Below are positions 15,852 through 23,300 of a stretch of 30,346 nucleotides of DNA, in pieces (the first letter of the stretch is position 1; every line of letters starts with the position of its first letter). Made by a program: the position numbers and the translations under genes. The notes under the pieces were generated by a model that did not search any database, had not been told where the DNA came from, and saw nothing but the letters and a program-made list of their open reading frames with translations. This stretch comes from JBCAWW01 sp039024315 (GTDB lineage Bacteria; Bacteroidota; Bacteroidia; J057), in assembly GCA_039024315.1 (NCBI GenBank), contig JBCCQN010000091.1, positions 1 to 30,346 on the forward strand. Reading direction: 5' to 3'.

Positions 15852-15870
15852 GAGCGTTCCGCGGAGCGGT
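15852..15870 (+). repeat. GCGNAGC hairpin repeat, copy g
   Basis: This reads GAGCGTTCCGCGGAGCGGT, with stem CCGC-GGA-GCGG. It is the only copy with G in the variable loop position. It lies 16 bases past the end of the GH20 gene. Confidence 0.65.
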
Positions 15871-15886
15871 AATCCCCCTTCTGATC

Positions 15887-17428
15887 CTATGGTTTGGCAA
15901 AATTGTAGTCGAGCAATAAACTATCCTGACGATGGTTACCGCTGAGCTGAGAAAGCTTTTGATCGGTGGATTCGAGTTGAGTCATAAAACGCTCATAGGA
16001 TAGCTTTTCTTGGGTATTCCAGATACGCTCTACAAAAGCCGGTAAGCGTTTGCGGAGGCTAGGAAACTCTACTGTAGCGGGCTGCTCCCAAGCACACATT
16101 TGAGCACCGATCACCAGCGGGGAGCGATCAATTTGGATCGAATGAAATGAAGGGGCTTCGGGCCACCAGTTGTCCCAGCGCCACATATTCCAAGCATAAA
16201 TAGTTTGGGGTTCCCACTTTTTTTGATTGACCACATAGAGTGGCTTCCAAGAAGCATTGACGACGGTATAGCCGTCTTTGACCAGCTGATCGGGTAGGTA
16301 GCGATTGGTTTCAAACTCAAAAACAATGATATCTTGGGGGATCTCCACTTGCCCCTCCGGACCAAAGCCTTCCCAGACGCACATTTGTTTGCCGTGGCGC
16401 TTGACGATTTCGTTCATGCGTACCAAAAAGTGGCGGTAAAGCTCGTGTACATCAGTCCCCAAATCATGGGCGGCCATATAGACTTTGACATCAGGATCTT
16501 GCGCTACCTGATTGAAGATGGCTTCGTCGCCCCCGATATGAAAGTAAGGACTAGTCTGAAATATAGTAGCGATCTCACCAATGATCGAGTCCAAAGCTAC
16601 ATAAACGGCTTCTCGCCCCATATTGATAATCCAAGGATTGCTGGCCGTATCCTCTATGGCAAAGATTTCGGGATAGCGTTTGGCAAAGGGGCTAGAATGT
16701 CCAGGTACCTCAAGCTCGGGAATGATCGCAATCCCTCGTAGGCGGGCATAAGTTTCTAACTCCCTTAGGTCCTCAAAACTATAGTGCCTGCCAGGGGTCG
16801 AAAGCTTAGGAAAATGCGTAGAGGGCAAAGTAAAAGACTGATAGTCGGTGAAGTGTAACTGGACGTAATTGCATTTGTAAAAGGCGGCCAGATCAATCAA
16901 TTCTTTGACTTGGTCCAATGTATGCCATTGACGGGCGAGATCGATCAGGAGCCCGCGATAACTAGCGTCGGGAAAGTCTCTAATTTTGAGCTGTGGAAGG
17001 GCGATTTTTTGACCTTGGGTAGAGATGATTTGTAATAAAGTATTTTTGGCCGCGACTACGGCAGCATAGCTCCCCCCTTGAATCTCAACGCTTTGCTCGA
17101 TTTCTAAGCTGTATGCCTCTGTCGCTAAGCTGGGGTTGATTTTCAGATTTATATCTGCGCCTTTTTCTGGCTGGTTCGCGATTTCGAGGGTTTTATTAGT
17201 GAGCCGCTCGATCTCGGTTTGGGTGATGGCCAAAAGCGCTTGCAGACTAGCATCGGGGGAATAAAGTTTACTCGCATCTGATAAATAAATGCCAGTGGAA
17301 GTAGGGCTAATCTCTTTGGGTTGGGGGATAATGTTGATGATAAATTTTCCGCCAAAGCTTTCGGTGGTGCGATCTTGGCAAGCGAATAAACTGATAGTTA
17401 GCAGCGCAAGGAGGAGGTACTTTTTCAT
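15887..17428 (-). CDS. GH20 beta-N-acetylhexosaminidase lipoprotein
   Basis: From the ATG at 17428 the product is 513 residues and starts with a clear lipoprotein signal (KKYLLLALLTISLFAC, Cys17). The frame is open 12 codons further upstream to 17464, but that start would bury the signal, so I use 17428. Residues 30-150 are the alpha/beta GH20b domain. The TIM barrel begins at FPDASYRGLLIDLARQW (152-168), where Arg158 should contact the substrate. HFTDYQSFTLP (192-202), IIPELEVPGHSSPF (235-248) and the catalytic pair in FHIGGDEAIF (Asp301-Glu302) follow the family order, as does MCAWEQP (444-450). The enzyme removes terminal beta-GlcNAc or GalNAc with help from the substrate acetamido group. 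It should sit in the periplasm or outer membrane and act on chitin or glycoprotein oligosaccharides. The DDQ motif common in other members is DYQ here. Composite direct repeats flank the gene. Confidence 0.95.
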   Translation of the reverse strand: MKKYLLLALLTISLFACQDRTTESFGGKFIINIIPQPKEISPTSTGIYLSDASKLYSPDASLQALLAITQTEIERLTNKTLEIANQPEKGADINLKINPSLATEAYSLEIEQSVEIQGGSYAAVVAAKNTLLQIISTQGQKIALPQLKIRDFPDASYRGLLIDLARQWHTLDQVKELIDLAAFYKCNYVQLHFTDYQSFTLPSTHFPKLSTPGRHYSFEDLRELETYARLRGIAIIPELEVPGHSSPFAKRYPEIFAIEDTASNPWIINMGREAVYVALDSIIGEIATIFQTSPYFHIGGDEAIFNQVAQDPDVKVYMAAHDLGTDVHELYRHFLVRMNEIVKRHGKQMCVWEGFGPEGQVEIPQDIIVFEFETNRYLPDQLVKDGYTVVNASWKPLYVVNQKKWEPQTIYAWNMWRWDNWWPEAPSFHSIQIDRSPLVIGAQMCAWEQPATVEFPSLRKRLPAFVERIWNTQEKLSYERFMTQLESTDQKLSQLSGNHRQDSLLLDYNFAKP

Positions 17429-17556
17429 ACGATTGGGTAGGAGAAGGGAGTAGATCGGACCCAAGGTAGGGATTTCCTGTAACTAACGATATATCGCCAT
17501 CATTTCCGAGAGCGGGGGTCTAGGCTTTAAGCTGAGCGTTTGTGGAGGGATTTACT

Positions 17557-17584
17557 CCCGAAAGTTTCGGGACGCGGAACGCTT
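17557..17584 (-). repeat. CCCGAAA hairpin fused to a half GCGNAGC repeat
   Basis: CCCGAAA-G-TTTCGGG (17557-17571) is followed by the half repeat at 17573-17584, which on the minus strand reads AAGCGTTCCGCG. The half repeat is the usual AGCGTTCCGCG lead, but where AGCGG should follow it runs into the CCCGAAA hairpin. A further AACGCTTAG/CTGAGCGTT pairing (17533-17541 with 17578-17586) encloses the whole structure. Confidence 0.5.
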
Positions 17585-17621
17585 AGTTTGGTCTTAGATA
17601 CACTGATTGGACGGTTGATAT

Positions 17622-17640
17622 GAGCGTTCTGCGAAGCAAT
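17622..17640 (+). repeat. GCGNAGC hairpin repeat, copy h
   Basis: This reads GAGCGTTCTGCGAAGCAAT and matches copy e over 18 bases. It begins the second composite unit, 26 bases before AAGAATTGAACAC, as copy f does before the first. Confidence 0.65.
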
Positions 17641-17650
17641 AGTCTATCTA

Positions 17651-17698
17651 AAGAATTGAACACGGAGACACGGAGGCACAGAGAGGGCTGATTGGGAA
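17651..17698 (+). repeat. CACAGAGG-type repeat, second copy
   Basis: AAGAATTGAACACGGAGAC is followed by ACGGAGGCACAGAG and, after a few bases, ATTGGGAA. It is the same orientation and order as the copy at 15781-15829, on the opposite side of the GH20 gene. Confidence 0.6.
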
Positions 17699-17714
17699 CT
17701 TAATAGGAGCTAAA

Positions 17715-17745
17715 GAAAAAGAGCGCCTAATATGCGCTCTTTTTC
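17715..17745 (-). terminator. Terminator of the DUF1080-YceI-FGE unit
   Basis: GAAAAAGAGCGC (17715-17726) and GCGCTCTTTTTC (17734-17745) are perfect 12-base complements around a 7-base loop. Read on the minus strand it gives a GC stem followed by a T-run, 15 bases after the stop of the FGE-like gene. Its A/T symmetry could also stop transcription on the plus strand. Confidence 0.9.
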
Positions 17746-17759
17746 AATTTCTATATTTC

Positions 17760-18728
17760 TTATTCATCTAGGGTCATCTTCCAGAACTTTCTGACTTCTT
17801 CTGGGCTTAGCTCTGTGGCAGGGGCGACCAGTCTAAAACCAACGAAGGGGGAGTCTGTATTCCACCAAAAGCTTTTGGGGATTTGGGGGTCTCTCATTTT
17901 CCAATCCATGCTGGAACGAATCCGATTGGCGGAGCGCATCTCCTCGGCATCATCTTCAAAAGAGCCACCTTTGACTGTGCGCGGGTGCAGTTTGACGGGT
18001 TTACGCCATGGATTGAGATGGGTGCTATCGCCAAGGCTGGCATAAAAATCAGCCTGATATTGGTCGAGGGTCCATTCGGCGACATTGCCGTAGAGATCAT
18101 AAAGACCCCAAGGGTTGGGCAGTTTGGTGCCACACTCATGAAAGCTCTCCTCACTATTGTCGTAGTACCAAGCGTATTTGTCAAGTTCGGCGGGATCATC
18201 GCCAAAAAAGTAAGTCGTCTCGGTACCAGCTCTGGCAGCATATTCCCATTCTGCCTCTGTCGGCAAACGATAAAAATTGCCCGTTTTTTCGGTGAGCCAC
18301 TTGCAGTATTTGAGGGCAGCATACTGAGTCATACTACCGGCTGGATAACCATATTTGCCCATCCCAAAAGTAGGGTCTTCATAAGGTGGGCTGGGGCGAG
18401 TTACGGCATCGGCGGTATATTCACTACCGGGGGTACGAGTGGAATCGTTGTCCATCTCCCTTTCACGATAGATTTCGTACTCATCAAAGCGGACTTCAAA
18501 CTGGCCCATCCAAAAGGAATCAATTTTTACCGTTTGGGGCGGCTGTTCGTCTTCCTCTCCCTTTTCGCTCCCCATGATATATTGCCCTCCGGGAACGAGT
18601 ACCATTTTAAAGACAACATTGGTACCAGGAATGCGCTCTTCGTAGGTTGTCCATTCCTCTGCGCTGTCTTGCCCCCAGAGGAAAGAGGCGCTCCAAAGCA
18701 GCGCAAGTGTTAACGCTAAATATCTCAT
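17760..18728 (-). CDS. FGE-sulfatase (SUMF1)-fold protein lacking the catalytic cysteines
   Basis: The 322-residue product has a signal peptide (1-20, cut near FLWGQ). The FGE-like fold is plain: MVLVPGGQYIMGS (42-54), VKIDSFWMGQFEV (67-79), YRLPTEAEWEYAARAG (153-168), WGLYDLYGNVAEWT (207-220), VKGGSF (252-257) and VGFRLV (296-301). In true formylglycine-generating enzymes, cysteines sit after GGSF and before the final Arg block. Here GGSFEDDAEEMRSANRIRSS (254-273) has none, and the only cysteines are at 142 and 199. It is therefore unlikely to activate sulfatases and more likely structural or ligand-binding, as in the FGE-like T9SS/gliding lipoproteins GldJ and GldK. Its start overlaps the YceI stop by one base (TGATG), so translation is probably coupled. 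It is the last gene of a three-gene unit with a strong terminator. Confidence 0.88.
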   Translation of the reverse strand: MRYLALTLALLWSASFLWGQDSAEEWTTYEERIPGTNVVFKMVLVPGGQYIMGSEKGEEDEQPPQTVKIDSFWMGQFEVRFDEYEIYREREMDNDSTRTPGSEYTADAVTRPSPPYEDPTFGMGKYGYPAGSMTQYAALKYCKWLTEKTGNFYRLPTEAEWEYAARAGTETTYFFGDDPAELDKYAWYYDNSEESFHECGTKLPNPWGLYDLYGNVAEWTLDQYQADFYASLGDSTHLNPWRKPVKLHPRTVKGGSFEDDAEEMRSANRIRSSMDWKMRDPQIPKSFWWNTDSPFVGFRLVAPATELSPEEVRKFWKMTLDE

Positions 18729-19321
18729 CAGTCCTTTTTCAGATTTAAGTTAAAATCAATTACTACTTCATCACCGGCTTCGATAGCCCCAAACATAGCC
18801 GTAGGAGGTTCCATACCAAAAGTGGTCATTTGGAGGCTTTGTTGGCCCTTGAAGCGGAGACTTTGGTTTTCCCCCATAGCTCCCGTGAGCGTCAGGCTCA
18901 CTTCCTGTTGCTGACCAGCCATGCTCAAGATACCACTGATCTCCAATGTAAATGACTGAGCGTTGCCTGAAAGGATCCGCCCATTTTGCAGTTGAAAGAT
19001 GATTTGTGGGTTACTGCTTTCGTCAAAGGCTTCGAAGATGTTGTCGTTCATGGTTTCGCCTTTGCCACCATCAATGCTTTTGACGGGAATCGTTAGCGCA
19101 GCGGAAGTAACACGACCATCGACTTTGACTCCCTTGCGAGAAAAAAAGTTGTCGGCGATCACCACCTGTAAGTCCATCTCGTTTACCTTAGCAGTCCAGT
19201 CGGAGATGTTGGAGGTACCGCTAATGGTACAGCTGCTCCCCTCTGCTAAACTGTAGTTTTGAGCCTTGGCATGCACACTCCCCACCAAAAGGGCTAGGCA
19301 TAAAAATAAAGTCTTATACAT
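18728..19321 (-). CDS. YceI family periplasmic protein
   Basis: The 197-residue product has a signal peptide (1-20, cut near VHAKA). The mature part follows the YceI lipocalin-like barrel: SNISDWTAKV (37-46) is the S-x-x-x-W motif near the start, followed by IPVKSIDGG and DNIFEAFDESSNPQIIFQL, the conserved block in which a MxxxLxxxDxxxxP-type motif normally appears. It ends VVIDFNLNLKKD. YceI proteins bind isoprenoid or other hydrophobic ligands in the periplasm; the ligand here is unknown. It lies 10 bases after the DUF1080 gene and overlaps the FGE-like gene by one base, so the three are almost certainly one transcript. Length is normal for the family. Confidence 0.9.
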   Translation of the reverse strand: MYKTLFLCLALLVGSVHAKAQNYSLAEGSSCTISGTSNISDWTAKVNEMDLQVVIADNFFSRKGVKVDGRVTSAALTIPVKSIDGGKGETMNDNIFEAFDESSNPQIIFQLQNGRILSGNAQSFTLEISGILSMAGQQQEVSLTLTGAMGENQSLRFKGQQSLQMTTFGMEPPTAMFGAIEAGDEVVIDFNLNLKKD

Positions 19322-19331
19322 ATTTTGAGGC

Positions 19332-20084
19332 TTAGAGTTCGCGGATCCAGACGTTACGGAAGCTTACCGGATTGCCGTGGTCCTGTAACATTAACGGCAT
19401 TTTGCCGTGAGCCTTGTATTCGGGCAGGCCAATGTAAACAGTGGGGCCTTTGAGTTGGACATGATTCTGTACCAGAACGCCATTGTGGATCACGGTAACG
19501 TAAGCAGGGTTGGCCAGACTCCCATCATCATTGAAGCGAGGGGCGCTAAAGATAATGTCGTAGGATTGCCATTCACCAGGAGGGCGACAAGCGTTGACCA
19601 TCGGAATAGATTGCTTGTAAAGACTTGCAGCCTGTCCATTGGAGTAGGTAGGATTGTTATAGTTGTCCAATACCTGCACCTCATAAGTACCCATCAAAAA
19701 CACCCCAGAGTTGCCACGCCCTTGGCCATTGCCTTTGACTTTTGCGGGGCTTCGCCATTCAATATGTAGTTGACAGCTACCAAATGCCTGCTTGGTCTTG
19801 ATAGCGCCTGTACCGCCTTTGACTGTCATCGCATTATCGGCAAGTGCCCATTTGACTTCTCCGCCATCTTTGTTAGCACTTTCCCAAGCGTCGAAGTTGC
19901 TGCCATCAAAGAGCACAATTGCATCGGAGGGGGGTAAATTACTCTGTTCGCCAGGGGTCACCACTTCCGGGACCGGCTCCCAAACCTCTGTTTCTTCTGG
20001 CTTCATCTTTTTCTCTTGAGCCTTTAGGCCAAGAGAAAGGGAAAGCAGGCCAATCATCAATAGCGCTTGTAGTGTAATTTTCAT
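19332..20084 (-). CDS. DUF1080 (3-keto-disaccharide hydrolase-like) secreted protein
   Basis: From ATG 20084 the product is 250 residues with a signal peptide (MKITLQALLMIGLLSLSLGL, cut after KA). The frame is open 26 codons further up to 20162, but that would place a hydrophilic leader before the signal. LFDGSNFDAW (58-67) is the family's opening motif; GNSGVFL (124-130), YEVQVLDN (134-141), LQDHG (233-237) and FRNVWIREL (242-250) follow in the usual order of this concanavalin-like jellyroll. Family members studied in Bacteroidota cleave 3-keto-glycosides made by Gfo/Idh/MocA-type oxidoreductases; one of those lies at 3624-4730 but not in this operon. It is the first gene of a unit with YceI (10 bases) and the FGE-like protein. 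Export is clear; the enzymatic assignment is by family only. Confidence 0.9.
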   Translation of the reverse strand: MKITLQALLMIGLLSLSLGLKAQEKKMKPEETEVWEPVPEVVTPGEQSNLPPSDAIVLFDGSNFDAWESANKDGGEVKWALADNAMTVKGGTGAIKTKQAFGSCQLHIEWRSPAKVKGNGQGRGNSGVFLMGTYEVQVLDNYNNPTYSNGQAASLYKQSIPMVNACRPPGEWQSYDIIFSAPRFNDDGSLANPAYVTVIHNGVLVQNHVQLKGPTVYIGLPEYKAHGKMPLMLQDHGNPVSFRNVWIREL

Positions 20085-20124
20085 TTTTTGTCCTTTTGTT
20101 TTGTTGTTTTTAATACGTGAAGGA

Positions 20125-20152
20125 TAAAAATACAACATTTTGCTAGAATCAA
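20125..20152 (-). promoter_or_regulatory. Candidate promoter of the DUF1080 operon
   Basis: On the minus strand TTG (20152-20150) is followed after 17 bases by TATTTTTA (20132-20125), one base off the Bacteroidota -7 box TAnnTTTG. It lies about 40 bases before the chosen ATG at 20084, and the choice of the later start keeps it outside the coding region. Confidence 0.35.
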
Positions 20153-20311
20153 TAAAGCTCAATTCCTACCCATTAAGTATGATTTTGACCCATTCCCTAC
20201 GCAAGTTAGACCAGTCGGACTTTTGTGTTCTAGAAATGAAAGTGTGGATTGTAATTTTAGATGTTAATAATAGCCTGAACTGACACTTTCGGGCGGGGTA
20301 ATAATAGACAC

Positions 20312-23300
20312 ATGAAAGAGAAGTACATCCGCCTACCGTGGATTCTGCTAGTCTTGTTACTGATGCTGGTCTCGCAGAGGCTATCGGCCCAGCAATGCCC
20401 TACAGAAACGCCAGCAGTAGTGATCTCTGAGATACACTACAATCCGCCTAATTCACCCGACCCAGGAGATTGGGTAGAGCTCTATAATCCAACGGCTGCG
20501 AGTATAGACCTAAGTGCTTATCAGCTTCAAGACCAAAGTAACTCATACGTAATCCCTAATGGGACTATGCTTGCCGCTGGTGCATATTTGGTGTTGGCCC
20601 GCAATACTTTTTCTTTTGCGGCGGTCTATCCGGGAGTAAGCAACTATATTGGACCTTTGCCTTTTGGTTTGAGTGGATCAGGAGAAATGGTTAAACTCTT
20701 GACCGATAGTGGTTGTACGCTCGACTCTGTCACCTATGACGACCAATACCCTTGGCCGGTAGCGGCTGATGGTAATGGCCCCTCCCTCGAACTCATCAAT
20801 CCCCTGATTGACAATTCATTAGCGACCAGCTGGGTTGCTTCTCCCGTAACAAATGGAACACCGGGGGCTCCCAATGCGGGGGCTTTTGACCCTTGCGACC
20901 CTACTCCTGCCAGTATCATCATCACGGAAATCAGCTACAACTCCCCCCCTCCTATTGATGCGGGAGATTGGGTAGAAATATATAATCCGAATAGCGGTGC
21001 GGTTGATCTCTCCAATTGGAAATTGAGTGATGGCAGCGATATTTTCAACTTTCCATTGGGAACTACCATTGGGGCTTATCAATATTGGGTCATCGTCAAA
21101 GATTCAGCCGCTTTTATGGCCCAGCATCCCAGTGTCAGCAATTTTATTGGGAATATGAACTTCGGGCTGAGCAAATCTGGCGATCAGGTCATACTCTCCA
21201 GTGCGACAGCTTGTGTGGTCGATGGGGTGATTTATGAAGATGGCGGAGACTGGCCCAGCATACCTGACGGCAATGGCCCTACTTTGGCCTTAACCAATAT
21301 TTATCTCAATAATGACTTGGCGAGTAGTTGGGGAAGTGAATGGAACCTAGGTGGCTCGCCAGGAGCCTCAAATACGATACGGCCTGATCCCTGTTGGCCG
21401 ACAAGCCCGCCCAATCTGTTGATTTCTGAGATCAACTACCAATCCGATACGTTAAATGCAAATGCTGGGGACTGGGTAGAGATTCACAATCCTACGGCTA
21501 ATCCAGTAGATGTCTCTTATTATCAGCTCAAGGATGAGTCAGGGGCTGGTTTTTTTCTCCCTGCGGGAACGGTCATTCCGGCCGGTGGCTATTATGTAAT
21601 GGTAGCAGATTCGGGCTTATTTACGGCCCAACACCCAAGCGTCAGCAATTTTGCAGGACAATTGGGCTTTTCGCTTTCAAACAGCGGTCAAAGGCTGAGA
21701 CTTTTCACCCCAAATTATTGTCAGGTAGATGATCTTACCTACGACGACCTACCACCATGGCCCTTGGCACCTAATGGGATGGGCTTCACCCTGTCTTTGG
21801 CCAATAATGTCCAGAGTAATGATAGCCTAAGTGATTGGGCTGCTTCGCAAAACATTGGGGGTACGCCTGGTCAAGCCAACTTATTGGCAGCTGATTGTCC
21901 TCCGAGTGTAGCAGGTATCATCATCAATGAAATTTTTTACAAGTCTTCACCCCTTTTTGATCCCGGAGATTGGATAGAAATCCACAATCCAACAAACACA
22001 AGCATTGATCTCTCCCAATGGGTAATCATGGAGGAGACTAGCGGTTTTCGTCTGCCTAGCGGCTTGATTTTGGCGCCCGGAGAATATTGGGTAATTGTAG
22101 AAGATTCTGCTTTATTTTCGACCCAGTACCCTACGGTAAATAATTTTATTGGCCCCATGGGTTTTACGCTCAAGGGATCAGGGGAGCATATATTTTTGTT
22201 GAATTCAGATTTTTGTATTCAAGACGAGCTCGAGTATAAAGCTAGCGCTCCTTGGCCGTTAGGACCAGCTGGTAATGGTCCTTCTCTGTCTCTCATAGAG
22301 CCTACTCGAGACAATAGCTTGGCTTCTTCATGGTTGCCATCAGCCCATACAGGTGGCACACCCGGTGCGGCCAATACCATAAGTGATCCTTGCGATCCAC
22401 AGCCAAGTCCCATCGTGATCAACGAAATCCACTATAATTCGGATCCGAGCTTTGATCCTGGAAACTGGGTGGAATTATACAATCCTTCGAACAGTAGCGT
22501 AGATGTAAGCGGCTGGGAACTGCATACCGATAGTGCCTCTTATGTAATTCCTAATAACACCTCTATCGCAGCGAATTCTTATCTGATATTGGCAGAAAAC
22601 ACCTTCTTGTTTTCCTTCCAATTTTGGGGAGTAAATCCTTTTATTGGCCCCATCGGTTTTGGTTTAGATAACGCAGGTGAAAAACTCCTCCTTTACAATA
22701 AGACCTACTGTTTGGTTGACTCGGTCAAATTTAATGACAAATCCCCTTGGCCCATATTGGGAGATGGAGAAGGCCCGAGTATCTCACTGCGTGATCCCGC
22801 CTTAGACAATGCCCTTGGCATCAACTGGGTCGCCTCTCCCGGCAATGGTACTCCCGGCAAAAAGAATATTCCCGATCCTTGTTTTCCAGCTCGTATCGAC
22901 GCGGGTCTAAGTCTTTGGCTAAAGGCTGATGCAGGAACCAGTACTACTATTGATGGAGCGGGTGTCAACAATTGGACAGACCAAAGCGGTGCTGATGGAG
23001 ACTTTAGCCAAGGCAATAGTAGCCGCCAGCCCACTTACTACGCGAGCCCAGCTGGCTTCAATGGTAATCCTGCATTGTATTTTGATGATATTGATGATGG
23101 TATGCTAGGGAGCTTGGAGATCAATAATCCCTATACGCTTTTCATTGTCTATAACCTAGAAAGCTTTCCGCAGGGAGACGCAAGAGCGGTAGAAGGCAGT
23201 AGTGATTGGTACATTGGCCCCAATCAGCAGCGCCATACAATGGTTGCAGGTTCGGTGGTAGGCAGTGGTGATCCGATTGTCAACAATGACAATCGGGCAG

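Larger units (their letters stand above)
15490..15886. other. Repeat-rich convergent intergenic region
   Basis: This 397-base gap between the giant gene and the GH20 gene holds no credible reading frame. In order it contains the terminator (15522-15557), the foldback element (15595-15754), hairpin copy f (15755-15771), a CACAGAGG-type repeat (15781-15829) and hairpin copy g (15852-15870). Almost all of it is repeat. Confidence 0.7.
17429..17759. other. Repeat-rich intergenic region upstream of GH20
   Basis: This 331-base gap lies between the GH20 start and the end of the FGE-like gene; both are on the minus strand. It contains a CGATATATCG palindrome (17487-17496, 59 bases upstream of the GH20 ATG and a possible operator), the CCCGAAAGTTTCGGG hairpin (17557-17571) fused to a half hairpin repeat, copy h (17622-17640), the second CACAGAGG-type repeat (17651-17698) and the terminator at 17715-17745. 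No credible gene is present. Confidence 0.6.

Noticed and set aside
17883..18713. A 276-codon plus-strand frame opposite the FGE-like gene
   Set aside because: It is long, but the minus-strand frame has unmistakable FGE-fold motifs and tight operon spacing. The plus frame shows no motif and is a shadow.
17760..18728. Annotation as an active formylglycine-generating enzyme (sulfatase activator)
   Set aside because: The segment after GGSF has no cysteine, so the catalytic pair is missing, and no sulfatase gene is in the window.
3624..20084. A polysaccharide utilisation locus
   Set aside because: Several glycan-active genes are present, but there is no SusC/SusD pair or dedicated regulator, and they lie in several separate transcription units.
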